Notes: a model not told the origin generated them from the letters alone. A DNA stretch of 6,602 nt from Clostridiales bacterium UBA8960 (GCA_003482695.1 DMYC01000063.1:1-6602), one strand, 5' to 3'. Positions 1 through 6,338 are shown, numbered from the stretch's first letter. Numbers and translations are program-made.

Positions 1-1801
1 AACTGTAGTAGATTGCCTGATAATAGGCATCCAGGCGCGCCTTTTTTTCAGTGATGCTCTCGTAATCTCCCGGTTGAATAAGTCGGTCGAGTGCAGAAAA
101 AAGTTCAACTGTCTCTATGCCGTTTGTGGATTTCATCGTTTCTAGCACGTCAGCCAGCTGTACCATGTTGCGCCCATATAGAGCTGTAAATGGAACACTT
201 TCACCATGGTTGTTGGCCATGTCGAGCGTGTCGTTCCAGTCTGCACCTTCGAGAAGGATGATGTTATGAGTGCCTACATTGTAAAACGAAGTGTAATGTT
301 GCACTAAAATATGCTCGAGGAGTGACCCTTCGTATATTTCACCAGCCAAAGTCCTTTGCTTGTTCCCGTATGATTCTGTCCATGATAGATCTCTATCGCT
401 TGCTCTTTTTATCTGTGGGTCTCTGAAATAGGTGTTCTTACTGAAAAGGATCTCCGTATCTCCACTTTGATGCATATAAAGAAGCGTCGTCAGGAACGGC
501 CAAGTGCCGTGATCCATCCAAACTCTGGAGATGTTGTTTCGATCTGCGATGAACTCACCGGGTTGACTTCCAATAATGGTGGCATTTGTGCCATCTAAAC
601 GGATCCCACCGTAATTGTTTATTAGATGATCTTTAGATTCTTCTGGTCTTAAAAGTATGATAGAAAGCAAATCTTGCCATAAATCTCTCCAGCCTCGCCC
701 TCCTTTTCCGTAGTCATGGTGGGGGAGAAAAGAATTGCCATAAATTTTTCTGAAAATTGGTTGGATTTCCACCCACTTCATCCAGTGGTCAAAATCTTTT
801 ACACCAGACCTAAATGCCACTTTATTTGCCTCATTTTGCCAAAAGGCATTATTTTTTTCTAGTGCAGTCATAATTTTTTCATAAGTGTTGAGTTTGATAT
901 AGCTGTTCTGGATCTGCTCATAGGAGCAATCGATACCCATGAGGAGAATATATCTTCTAATTTGACCAGGCAAAAGAACAATAGGCTGAAAGCGGATGGC
1001 AGCAAGCGTCTCTTTGCCATCTGAATCTTGTGTTTCAGGGAATGATTTATTTTGAACAATATACTCAGGCCATTCAAGATCGCCATGCTGTCCAATAAAC
1101 GCATTTAAGTCACCAAGTGTGCCTTCTGGAAGTGAGCCATCTCCTTCAGCGCCATAGACATAGTAAATTTTGTCGTTATATTTATGACCTCGTTCATCGA
1201 ACAAAATTTCTGGATGAACCTCTAATCCTTTTTCAGATATTTTTGTGCGGTTGACGAGTGAAGTGACATGTCTATGATCGCGTAGATTTTCTGCGCTTCT
1301 TGCATAAAGAGGAATCGGGGAAGTTGGGACGAGGCTCACAGGTGAATTGCTGCAGTTTTCAACGGATATCATCATAACTTCAAGGTTGTGGTCAGTTGGA
1401 ACAAATGACAGCACTTCGAGCTTTAAAGCGGTTCTATGATGCATTCTGCTTAGCTTATGAAAGAGTAGACCACCTTCGATGGTGACGTCAGCTTCGTCTG
1501 GTCTTGCCATGTTTTCGATTTGTTCCTGTTTCGAGTTCCCTGAAACTGAGATAGGACCGTATCCATCTACATAAAACCAAAAGTTTCGAGCGGATTTGGT
1601 ATTGTTAATGTCATTAATTGAAACAGGCGGTGTGAGAAATGAATGTTGACCAGATTTAATATCGCCATGTAGCCTTGGTGTGATGGCTGACATGAATCCC
1701 AACTCATTGCATAGTGGAAAATACAATTTGTGTACAGGATCTGGATTAGTCCAAATAAATGAGCCATCATTATTAATAAATTTCCAGTAATGTTCTTGCA
1801 T
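1..1801 (-). CDS. Clan GH-Q inverting glycoside phosphorylase (GH94-like), N-terminal 600 codons, cut by window edge
   Basis: Phosphorolysis enzyme expected to split a beta-linked oligosaccharide with phosphate, giving a sugar 1-phosphate and a shorter sugar in the cytosol; no signal peptide is visible. Reading complementary from the ATG at 1801-1799, all 600 codons to the left edge are open. Residues 1-~280 form the N-terminal beta-sandwich-type region (GFMSAITP at ~34-41, then LHGDIKSGQHSFLTPP and ARNFW). The catalytic (alpha/alpha)6 region follows: GRGWRDLWQD (368-377), DGTNATIIGSQPGEF (403-417), RNNISRVWMDHGTWPF (421-436), YEGSLLEHILVQ (490-501), EGADWNDTLDMA (518-529) and GESVPF (533-538). 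D377 is the likely general acid by analogy with the conserved family Asp; this is recalled, not aligned. A GAGGTGA ribosome site precedes the start. Divergent from the ABC importer genes, with operators between. I am sure of the clan, less sure of GH94 versus GH149/GH161, and the substrate is unknown. Confidence 0.88.
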   Translation of the reverse strand, partial: MQEHYWKFINNDGSFIWTNPDPVHKLYFPLCNELGFMSAITPRLHGDIKSGQHSFLTPPVSINDINNTKSARNFWFYVDGYGPISVSGNSKQEQIENMARPDEADVTIEGGLLFHKLSRMHHRTALKLEVLSFVPTDHNLEVMMISVENCSNSPVSLVPTSPIPLYARSAENLRDHRHVTSLVNRTKISEKGLEVHPEILFDERGHKYNDKIYYVYGAEGDGSLPEGTLGDLNAFIGQHGDLEWPEYIVQNKSFPETQDSDGKETLAAIRFQPIVLLPGQIRRYILLMGIDCSYEQIQNSYIKLNTYEKIMTALEKNNAFWQNEANKVAFRSGVKDFDHWMKWVEIQPIFRKIYGNSFLPHHDYGKGGRGWRDLWQDLLSIILLRPEESKDHLINNYGGIRLDGTNATIIGSQPGEFIADRNNISRVWMDHGTWPFLTTLLYMHQSGDTEILFSKNTYFRDPQIKRASDRDLSWTESYGNKQRTLAGEIYEGSLLEHILVQHYTSFYNVGTHNIILLEGADWNDTLDMANNHGESVPFTALYGRNMVQLADVLETMKSTNGIETVELFSALDRLIQPGDYESITEKKARLDAYYQAIYYS

Positions 1802-1805
1802 GACC

Positions 1806-1812
1806 TCACCTC
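1806..1812 (-). promoter_or_regulatory. Ribosome binding site of the phosphorylase gene
   Basis: On the minus strand this reads GAGGTGA, a 7-base match to the anti-Shine-Dalgarno complement, 4 nt before the ATG at 1801-1799. It fixes that start. An ATG further upstream (about 1815) opens a different frame and lies ahead of this site, so it is not the start. Confidence 0.8.
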
Positions 1813-1829
1813 ATATAATTTATGATGTA

Positions 1830-1857
1830 ATTATAGCACCTTAATCGATTTCGTCAA
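1830..1857 (-). promoter_or_regulatory. Promoter of the phosphorylase gene
   Basis: Minus-strand -35 TTGACG (1857-1852) and perfect -10 TATAAT (1835-1830) are separated by 16 bp. The predicted start of transcription is near 1823, giving a leader of about 20 nt before the ATG. The spacer is almost entirely occupied by operator copy 1, so a bound repressor would directly exclude RNA polymerase. The elements are seen in the sequence; activity is inferred. Confidence 0.75.
1840..1853. promoter_or_regulatory. LacI-type operator, copy 1 (O1)
   Basis: CTTAATCGATTTCG. The right ten bases ATCGATTTCG are identical in all five copies of this window, and the left part keeps only some of the palindromic CGAAATCGATTTCG pattern. 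It lies in the spacer of the leftward phosphorylase promoter. The centre is a CG step, as is usual for operators bound by LacI-family hinge helices. The probable binder is the regulator at 5303-6328. Confidence 0.75.
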
Positions 1858-1877
1858 ATGAAATTACAAAACTTTGT

Positions 1878-1905
1878 TTGAATTCTTAATCGATTTCGAT
1901 ATAAT
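1878..1905 (+). promoter_or_regulatory. Possible upstream rightward promoter (P2) of the importer operon
   Basis: A perfect -10 TATAAT (1900-1905) lies 16 bp after TTGAAT (1878-1883, 4 of 6 matches to TTGACA). Operator copy 2 fills the spacer. Transcription would start near 1912 and carry a leader of about 160 nt running through the second promoter and operators 3 and 4. The -10 is strong and the -35 weak, so usage is uncertain. Confidence 0.5.
1885..1898. promoter_or_regulatory. LacI-type operator, copy 2 (O2)
   Basis: CTTAATCGATTTCG, identical over all 14 bases to copy 1 and centred 45 bp from it. It sits in the spacer of the putative upstream rightward promoter, immediately before the TATAAT. 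Confidence 0.72.
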
Positions 1906-1944
1906 GGTTAGAGTGCACTTGAGAATCGACTGTTGGAATAGTTG

Positions 1945-1988
1945 AAAAAACTGAATTATAAAAAAAATGTAAAAAAAGCATCGAAAAA
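1945..1988 (+). promoter_or_regulatory. A-tract run upstream of P1 (UP-element-like)
   Basis: Four A-tracts (1945-1950, 1960-1967, 1971-1977, 1984-1988) precede the P1 -35 box. The last three are centred about 10-12 bp apart, close to the DNA helical repeat. They occupy roughly -66 to -38 relative to the predicted start, where an UP element contacts the RNA polymerase alpha subunit. The function is inferred from position and base content only. Confidence 0.4.
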
Positions 1989-1990
1989 CA

Positions 1991-2019
1991 TTGACAGAAA
2001 TCGATTTCGTTAATAAAAT
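1991..2019 (+). promoter_or_regulatory. Main promoter (P1) of the ABC importer operon
   Basis: Perfect -35 TTGACA (1991-1996), a 17-bp spacer, then -10 TAAAAT (2014-2019, one mismatch to TATAAT). Predicted start is near 2026, giving a leader of about 48 nt to the binding-protein ATG. Operator copy 3 fills most of the spacer and copy 4 covers the first transcribed bases, so strong repression without inducer is expected. Confidence 0.82.
1996..2009. promoter_or_regulatory. LacI-type operator, copy 3 (O3)
   Basis: AGAAATCGATTTCG, containing the perfect 12-bp palindrome GAAATCGATTTC (1997-2008). It starts on the last base of the -35 and lies inside the spacer of P1. The 18 bases from 1997 to 2014 recur exactly at 6353-6370 (copy 5). 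Confidence 0.82.
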
Positions 2020-2026
2020 TATCTTA

Positions 2027-2040
2027 CGATATCGATTTCG
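2027..2040. promoter_or_regulatory. LacI-type operator, copy 4 (O4)
   Basis: CGATATCGATTTCG, palindromic apart from one symmetric pair (T against T). It lies just downstream of the predicted P1 start. Its centre is 31 bp from that of copy 3, close to three helical turns, so both sites should face the same side of the DNA. Confidence 0.75.
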
Positions 2041-2073
2041 GTAGGTCGTAAATTATCTTTTTAGGGGGAGCAT

Positions 2074-3429
2074 ATGAAAAAGTTTTTATCACTTTTACTT
2101 ATTCTGACGATGTCAATTTCTCTATTCGTTGGATGTGGTTCGCAAAATAATTCGGGATCAAATAGCGGATCAGTTGAACCTTTAGTGGTTAATAAGGACA
2201 AAGTCCTTCAAGTTTGGTCTTTTACTGACGAACTTAAAAAACCGCTCGAGTATTTTGAAGAGCATTACGGCATTAAATCGGAACTTACGATCATACCAAC
2301 AGCGGATTATCCTACAAAAGTTCAACCTGTACTCGAAAGTGGCGTAGGCGCACCGGATGTGTTTACAGCAGAAATCGCTTGGCTTAAGCAATGGACTGAA
2401 CTTCCTTACTGGGACGATTTATCGAAAGCACCTTATAACGCACATGAGTGGAAAGATGAGTTTGTTCCTTATGTGTATGACCTTGGAACAGATGCAAATG
2501 GCAATTTAAAGGCACTTTCATGGCAAGCAACACCAGGTGGTGTCATTTATAAGAAGTGGATTGCTAGAGAAGTTTGGGGCAATGACTCTCCAGAGTTTGT
2601 AAGTGAAAAATTAGCATCTATGGATGGTTTTTTCAAAGCTGCTGAAGAGCTCAAAAAAGCTGGTTTCAGAACGCTTCCTGACGAAGGCGCTATGAGATGG
2701 TTTGCCCTTGGATCTGATCCTAAACCATGGGTGGATGCAGACAACAACCTTTCTGTAACAGAAGCTAGACTTGAGTTCCTTGACTATCAAAGACTCCTTA
2801 GAGAAAACGATTATACAGCTCAAGCACCAGAATGGTCAGCGTCTTGGTTTGCATCTATGGCTGGAAAAGTCGGATACAACGGTGGATGGGATGAAGTAAA
2901 CGCAGCAGCTAAAGAGCAAGTAGAAGTATTTGGTTATGCACTTCCTACTTGGGGTTTACACTTTGTCGTCAAGCCAAATGCGGCTGAAGACACAATCGGC
3001 GATTGGGGTCTTGCATCTGGTCCTTCACCATATTTCTGGGGTGGAACATGGTTAGGCGTTTATTCTAAATCTGAAAATAAGGGCGCAGCATTTGAGTTTG
3101 TAAAAATGATGACACATGATGAGAAGTTTATGACTTGGTGGTACGAAGAAACGGGTGACTTACTTTCTAACATAAAAATCACTGAGAAATTTAGAGCCAC
3201 TGCATCAGATGCATTCTTAGGTGGACAAAACCATTATGACTTCTTCTTAAATGAAGCTGAAAAAATTCAAACAGGTATTGTAACACCTTATGATCAAGGT
3301 ATTGATCAAATCTGGGGCGATTTAGTCGTAAGATACGTTGAAAGAACAATTGAAACGAAGGAAGCCTTCTTACAAGAATTCTATAAGCAAGTTAAGAACG
3401 CATATCCAGAAATCAAAACGCCAAAATAA
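2074..3429 (+). CDS. Carbohydrate ABC transporter substrate-binding lipoprotein (CUT1 family)
   Basis: Extracytoplasmic sugar-binding protein, 451 residues, typical for CUT1 binding proteins (COG1653-like). It begins with a lipoprotein signal peptide: KK at 2-3, a hydrophobic stretch 4-19, and FVGC at 18-21 with C21 as the expected lipidated cysteine. Phe at -3 is a looser lipobox than Leu. A Gly/Ser/Asn linker (22-33) follows. Mature-domain landmarks are QVWSFTDE near 46-53, APDVFTAE near 93-100, and LSWQATPGGVIYKKW at 148-162, a segment common in this family. There are 20 tryptophans, consistent with aromatic stacking on sugar rings. The start is supported by AGGGGGAG at 2063-2070. First gene of the importer operon, under promoters with operators 2-4, and followed by a hairpin before the permeases. 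The bound sugar cannot be read from the sequence; a beta-gluco-oligosaccharide is inferred from the neighbouring phosphorylase. Confidence 0.93.
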   Translation: MKKFLSLLLILTMSISLFVGCGSQNNSGSNSGSVEPLVVNKDKVLQVWSFTDELKKPLEYFEEHYGIKSELTIIPTADYPTKVQPVLESGVGAPDVFTAEIAWLKQWTELPYWDDLSKAPYNAHEWKDEFVPYVYDLGTDANGNLKALSWQATPGGVIYKKWIAREVWGNDSPEFVSEKLASMDGFFKAAEELKKAGFRTLPDEGAMRWFALGSDPKPWVDADNNLSVTEARLEFLDYQRLLRENDYTAQAPEWSASWFASMAGKVGYNGGWDEVNAAAKEQVEVFGYALPTWGLHFVVKPNAAEDTIGDWGLASGPSPYFWGGTWLGVYSKSENKGAAFEFVKMMTHDEKFMTWWYEETGDLLSNIKITEKFRATASDAFLGGQNHYDFFLNEAEKIQTGIVTPYDQGIDQIWGDLVVRYVERTIETKEAFLQEFYKQVKNAYPEIKTPK

Positions 3430-3436
3430 AAAGGAT

Positions 3437-3457
3437 AGGGTGGGTTAATCCCACCCT
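3437..3457 (+). terminator. Intercistronic hairpin after the binding-protein gene (partial terminator or RNA stabiliser)
   Basis: An 8-bp GC-rich stem AGGGTGGG / CCCACCCT encloses the loop TTAAT, 7 nt after the stop codon. It is followed by only three T residues (TTTATC), so it is a poor full terminator. In sugar ABC operons a hairpin at this place commonly lets the binding protein be made in excess of the permeases, by partial termination or by protecting the upstream mRNA from 3' decay. That role is inferred here. Confidence 0.7.
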
Positions 3458-3470
3458 TTATCAAATCGAG

Positions 3471-3476
3471 AAGAGG
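3471..3476 (+). promoter_or_regulatory. Ribosome binding site deciding the permease 1 start
   Basis: AAGAGG ends 6 nt before the ATG at 3483. The in-frame TTG at 3477 would directly abut it with no spacer, so ATG 3483 is the start. Confidence 0.7.
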
Positions 3477-3482
3477 TTGTTC

Positions 3483-4382
3483 ATGAAGAAATATGATCGC
3501 TTTGGATATTTATTTATCGCACCGTTTTTTATCGTGTTTTCAATATTCGGTCTATATCCAATATTGCTTACATTTTTTATGAGTCTTACAAATTACAAAG
3601 GCATCGGATCTGTTTACGCCGCAGATTTTGTAGGGCTAAGTCAATACATCAGACTTGTACAGGACGATTACTTCTTGCAGGCATTTGTTAATACATTGAA
3701 AATTTGGGACGTCAACATAATTGCACAGCTAACCATCGCGTTTATTTTGGCTGTGATATTTTCAGATATAAGACTTAAAATGAAGGGAAAGAATTTTTTT
3801 AGAGCCGTGTTTTATTTGCCAAACCTTATCACCTTATCATCAGTCGCACTTTTATTCTTATTTATTCTTGATTGGCAACATGGATCGCTCAATATGTACT
3901 TGCTGAGATATGGTATAATCGACAAACCCGTCAACTGGTTAGGTCAGCCAATGACAGCGCAGCTTACGGTTTCATTTATTCAAACGTGGTTATGGTTTGG
4001 GCATACGTTCATTATCTTGTTTGCCGGGATTCAAGGCATATCCCATGAGTATTATGAAGCTGCGATGGTGGATGGTGCAAACAGAAGGCAATTGTTTTTC
4101 AACATAACGATCCCCCTACTTAAACCAATTTTACTTTACGTGGCGATTACATCGCTCATCGGTGGTTTACAGCTTTTCGAGATTCCATTCCTTCTTTCTC
4201 CGAATGGATTAGGTGCACCGGAAGGTTCATTGGTCACGATGGTTCTATACCTTTACAATCAAGCGTTCAAGTATAAAAATGTAGGTTATGCATCTGCAGT
4301 CGCTTACGGTTTATTCTTTATCATATTGGCATTTTCACTTGCCGTATACCGCTCAATGTTTAAAGAAGAACAGGAGGATTAA
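3483..4382 (+). CDS. Carbohydrate ABC transporter permease 1 (MalF/UgpA-type)
   Basis: Integral membrane half of a CUT1 importer, 299 residues from ATG 3483 (a TTG 6 nt upstream is in frame but lacks ribosome-site spacing). The first hydrophobic stretch (about 8-35) starts with GYLFIAPFFIVFSIFGLYP, typical of the family. Further membrane segments lie near 66-95, 106-130, 163-185, 215-240 and 268-290, about six in all. The cytoplasmic EAA loop is clear at 192-212: EAAMVDGANRRQLF then NITIP, the contact point for the ATPase. It lies 53 bp after the binding-protein stop, behind a hairpin, and 2 nt before permease 2, which it pairs with to form the channel. It should be co-transcribed from P1/P2. 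Family assignment is secure; the sugar is not. Confidence 0.93.
   Translation: MKKYDRFGYLFIAPFFIVFSIFGLYPILLTFFMSLTNYKGIGSVYAADFVGLSQYIRLVQDDYFLQAFVNTLKIWDVNIIAQLTIAFILAVIFSDIRLKMKGKNFFRAVFYLPNLITLSSVALLFLFILDWQHGSLNMYLLRYGIIDKPVNWLGQPMTAQLTVSFIQTWLWFGHTFIILFAGIQGISHEYYEAAMVDGANRRQLFFNITIPLLKPILLYVAITSLIGGLQLFEIPFLLSPNGLGAPEGSLVTMVLYLYNQAFKYKNVGYASAVAYGLFFIILAFSLAVYRSMFKEEQED
4372..4377 (+). promoter_or_regulatory. Ribosome binding site of permease 2 inside the end of permease 1
   Basis: A perfect AGGAGG lies within the last codons of permease 1, 7 nt before the ATG at 4385. The stop of permease 1 (4380-4382) falls between the site and the start, an arrangement that favours translational coupling and equal amounts of the two permeases. 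Confidence 0.8.
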
Positions 4383-4384
4383 TC

Positions 4385-5233
4385 ATGAAAATCAGCATAC
4401 CTAAATTAATGATCTATATTGGATTGATTCTCTTAAGTATTACTGCGCTTATTCCATTTGCACTCATGATTGTCAATTCGACAAGAGGCAACATGGACAT
4501 CTTAAAGAGTTTCAACCTGATTCCAGGCGATCAGCTCAAAACGAACTATAATATTATGATGGAAAACATGAACATTTCGGACGGCATCTTTAAAGGCATT
4601 TGGGTGGGTTTTAAGAACAGCATCATCATCGCTGTGTCAGTCACAGTCCTATCTTCATACTTTTCAGCCCTCACAGCTTATGGCTTTCACATTTACAACT
4701 TTAAAGGCAAGAAAATACTCTTTATGTTTATTCTTGTGATGATGATGGTTCCAGGACAACTGGGTTTACTGGGTTTTTACGAGCTCAACAAAGTCTTGAA
4801 AACACTTAACACCTATGTGCCATTGATTGTTCCAGCCATCGCCACACCGTTTACCGTCTTTTTCTTAAGACAGTATTTAAAGAGCACATTACACAAATCA
4901 CTAATAGAAGCCGCTCGAATTGATGGCGCAAAGGAAATCGAAATTTTTCATAAAATCGTTCTACCCATGATGATGCCCGGCATCGCGACGATGGCGATAT
5001 TCACATTTATCGGGGCTTGGAACAATTACCTCGTGCCGCTTGTGATCATATTCTCTCCTGAAAAATACCCGCTTCCAGTGTTGATGGGCTACTTAAAAGG
5101 TGGAAAAGTTTACGAGAACCTCGGTGCCATGTATACGGCCATCAGCATATCCGTTGTGCCGATTATGATTGCATTTGCATTTTTGTCAAAATACATCGTC
5201 AGCAATATTTCAAGTGGTTCTGTAAAAGAGTAG
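4385..5233 (+). CDS. Carbohydrate ABC transporter permease 2 (MalG/UgpE-type)
   Basis: Second membrane subunit of the CUT1 importer, 282 residues, a normal length for MalG-like permeases. The N-terminal membrane segment is at about 8-31, followed by NSTRGNMDIL; further segments lie near 76-100, 110-130, 143-162, 198-222 and 248-270. MMMVPGQLGLLGFYEL (119-134) and TPFTVFFLRQY (154-164) are family-typical. The EAA loop is LIEAARIDGAKEIEIF then KIVLP (173-194), and GAWNNYLVPLVI (210-221) is the usual post-loop segment. It starts 2 nt after permease 1 with a perfect AGGAGG. No ATPase gene follows; the next gene is the regulator, 69 bp downstream. The importer therefore needs an ATPase from elsewhere, as CUT1 systems sharing an MsmK-type ATPase do. 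Confidence 0.93.
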   Translation: MKISIPKLMIYIGLILLSITALIPFALMIVNSTRGNMDILKSFNLIPGDQLKTNYNIMMENMNISDGIFKGIWVGFKNSIIIAVSVTVLSSYFSALTAYGFHIYNFKGKKILFMFILVMMMVPGQLGLLGFYELNKVLKTLNTYVPLIVPAIATPFTVFFLRQYLKSTLHKSLIEAARIDGAKEIEIFHKIVLPMMMPGIATMAIFTFIGAWNNYLVPLVIIFSPEKYPLPVLMGYLKGGKVYENLGAMYTAISISVVPIMIAFAFLSKYIVSNISSGSVKE

Positions 5234-5243
5234 CGTCAATACA

Positions 5244-5272
5244 TTGTATTTAGTCTGTGTTATTGATAAAAT
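5244..5272 (+). promoter_or_regulatory. Possible promoter of the LacI-family regulator gene
   Basis: TTGTAT (5244-5249) and TAAAAT (5267-5272) are 17 bp apart in the 69-bp gap before the regulator. No operator copy lies here and no clear terminator follows permease 2, so the regulator may be made both by read-through from the importer operon and constitutively from this site. Confidence 0.45.
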
Positions 5273-5302
5273 ATGAGTAGTCAATAGAAATGAGGAAAAC
5301 GT

Positions 5303-6328
5303 ATGCCCACCATATATGATATTGCAAAGGTCGTAGGAACATCCGCAGCCACCGTATCCAAGGTGTTGAACAATTACAAAGATGTGAGTCCAACAACGCG
5401 TGAAAAGGTTATGGCTGTCGCTAAGGAAATGGGGTATGTACCCAATCTAACAGCGAGAAGTTTAAAGACAAATAGAAGTTATCTTGTTGGTGTCGTATTC
5501 TCAGAAGACATGGGGATTGGACTTGAGCATCAGTTTTTCTCAGTTGTGCTTGAAAATTTCAGGCAGCATATTGGAAAATATGGCTATGACACGATTTTCA
5601 TCAATAACATGTTAGGGACCAATAAGATTGGTTATTTGGATCACTGTAAATATAGAAACGTCGATGGTGTCTTCATCATCACAACACATCCAGGTGATGT
5701 GGATGTCAACAAACTTGTTGAAAGCAAAATCAAATGCATCACGACAGATCTTGTTCTTGAAAATACGCCAACTGTCATTTCAGAGAATCATGAAGGCTCT
5801 AAAATGGCCGTACATCATTTTTATGAAAATGGCCACAGACGTATTGGGCACATAGGCGCTCAAAGGCATTCCATTGCCGGACTGGAAAGACACGAAGGTT
5901 ATGTAATGGGGCTGAAAGAACTCGGCATTGAAGTGGATGAAAATTACTATATTGTTTCTCCTGAGTTTAATTTTCAAGTGACATATGAAACGACGAAGAC
6001 CTATATAGATAGGTTCACTAGAGAAACCATGCCAACAGCGATCTATGTCGCATCTGACGTGATGGCGCTTGGTACGATTCGCGCTCTTGAAAGTAAAGGT
6101 TATCGTGTACCAGAGGATGTATCTATAATTGGATTTGACGATATCTCTTTGGCCGAATATTCAAGGCCCGCACTGACTACGATTAGACAAAAGAAGGATT
6201 TGATCGGCATAACCGTTGCCGACATGTTGGTTAAGTCTATAGAGAATGGTGAGGTTCCCACTGGGATTATTAGGATGCCTGTGGAATTGATTGTTAGAGA
6301 TACAGTAAAAAACATAAAAGCTGAGTAA
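5303..6328 (+). CDS. LacI/GalR-family transcriptional regulator, probable local repressor
   Basis: DNA-binding regulator, 341 residues, full length for the family. The helix-turn-helix is at 4-23 (IYDIAKVVGTSAATVSKVLN), and the hinge helix NLTARSLKT at 48-56 carries Leu54 at the place of the minor-groove leucine. The periplasmic-binding-protein-like sugar domain follows from ~60: GVVFSED, NVDGVFI (119-125), GHRRIGHIG (177-185), R196 in ERHEGY, SDVMALG (251-257), IIGFDD (275-280) and PALTTIRQ (289-296). R196 and D279 sit where family members contact the effector. The ATG at 5303 follows GAGG (5292-5295) by 7 nt. It lies between the importer and the aldo/keto reductase. Five operator-like palindromes with a central CG in this window are the natural targets, making it the likely repressor released by the imported sugar or a product. 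CcpA is less likely, because the gene sits inside a specific sugar locus. Confidence 0.92.
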   Translation: MPTIYDIAKVVGTSAATVSKVLNNYKDVSPTTREKVMAVAKEMGYVPNLTARSLKTNRSYLVGVVFSEDMGIGLEHQFFSVVLENFRQHIGKYGYDTIFINNMLGTNKIGYLDHCKYRNVDGVFIITTHPGDVDVNKLVESKIKCITTDLVLENTPTVISENHEGSKMAVHHFYENGHRRIGHIGAQRHSIAGLERHEGYVMGLKELGIEVDENYYIVSPEFNFQVTYETTKTYIDRFTRETMPTAIYVASDVMALGTIRALESKGYRVPEDVSIIGFDDISLAEYSRPALTTIRQKKDLIGITVADMLVKSIENGEVPTGIIRMPVELIVRDTVKNIKAE

Positions 6329-6338
6329 TCAGCTTTTT
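6316..6338 (+). terminator. Rho-independent terminator overlapping the regulator stop codon
   Basis: A 9-bp stem AAAAGCTGA / TCAGCTTTT (6316-6324 with 6329-6337) encloses the 4-nt loop GTAA and ends in a T5 run. The stop codon TAA (6326-6328) lies in the loop, so the last sense codons form the left arm. Only three G-C pairs, so termination may be incomplete. It separates the importer/regulator unit from the aldo/keto reductase. Confidence 0.65.

Noticed and set aside
929..934. ATCGAT inside the phosphorylase gene
   Set aside because: Flanks (AGCA and ACCC) do not match the operator arms; a bare 6-base palindrome is expected by chance.
868..1809. Two short minus-strand open frames (868-1104 and 1567-1809)
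   Set aside because: Both overlap, in another frame, the 600-codon phosphorylase frame, which is open from 1801 to the window edge and carries clear family motifs.
1912..1919. AGTGCACT palindrome at the predicted P2 start
   Set aside because: An 8-bp palindrome occurring once, with no second copy in the window; likely chance.
1921..1934. GAGAATCGACTGTT as a degenerate operator between O2 and O3
   Set aside because: It lacks the ATCGATTTCG half shared by all five accepted copies.
1996..2009. Operators read as CcpA cre sites
   Set aside because: O3 and O5 match the cre pattern TGWNANCGNTNWCA at all but the outermost bases, but every copy ends in G rather than A, the first base is never T, and the sites cluster at this locus with its own LacI-type gene. 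CcpA binding is not excluded, only less likely.
1802..2073. Riboswitch or small RNA in the divergent region
   Set aside because: The region is accounted for by promoters, operators and A-tracts; no extended pairing was visible, and the main leaders (about 20 and 48 nt) are too short.
3477..3482. TTG start for permease 1, two codons upstream of the ATG
   Set aside because: It directly abuts the AAGAGG ribosome site with no spacer, whereas ATG 3483 has a 6-nt spacer.
4933..4946. GGAAATCGAAATTT inside permease 2 as a sixth operator
   Set aside because: Only the left half matches; the right half lacks ATTTCG. It is explained by the coding sequence (Lys-Glu-Ile-Glu-Ile-Phe).
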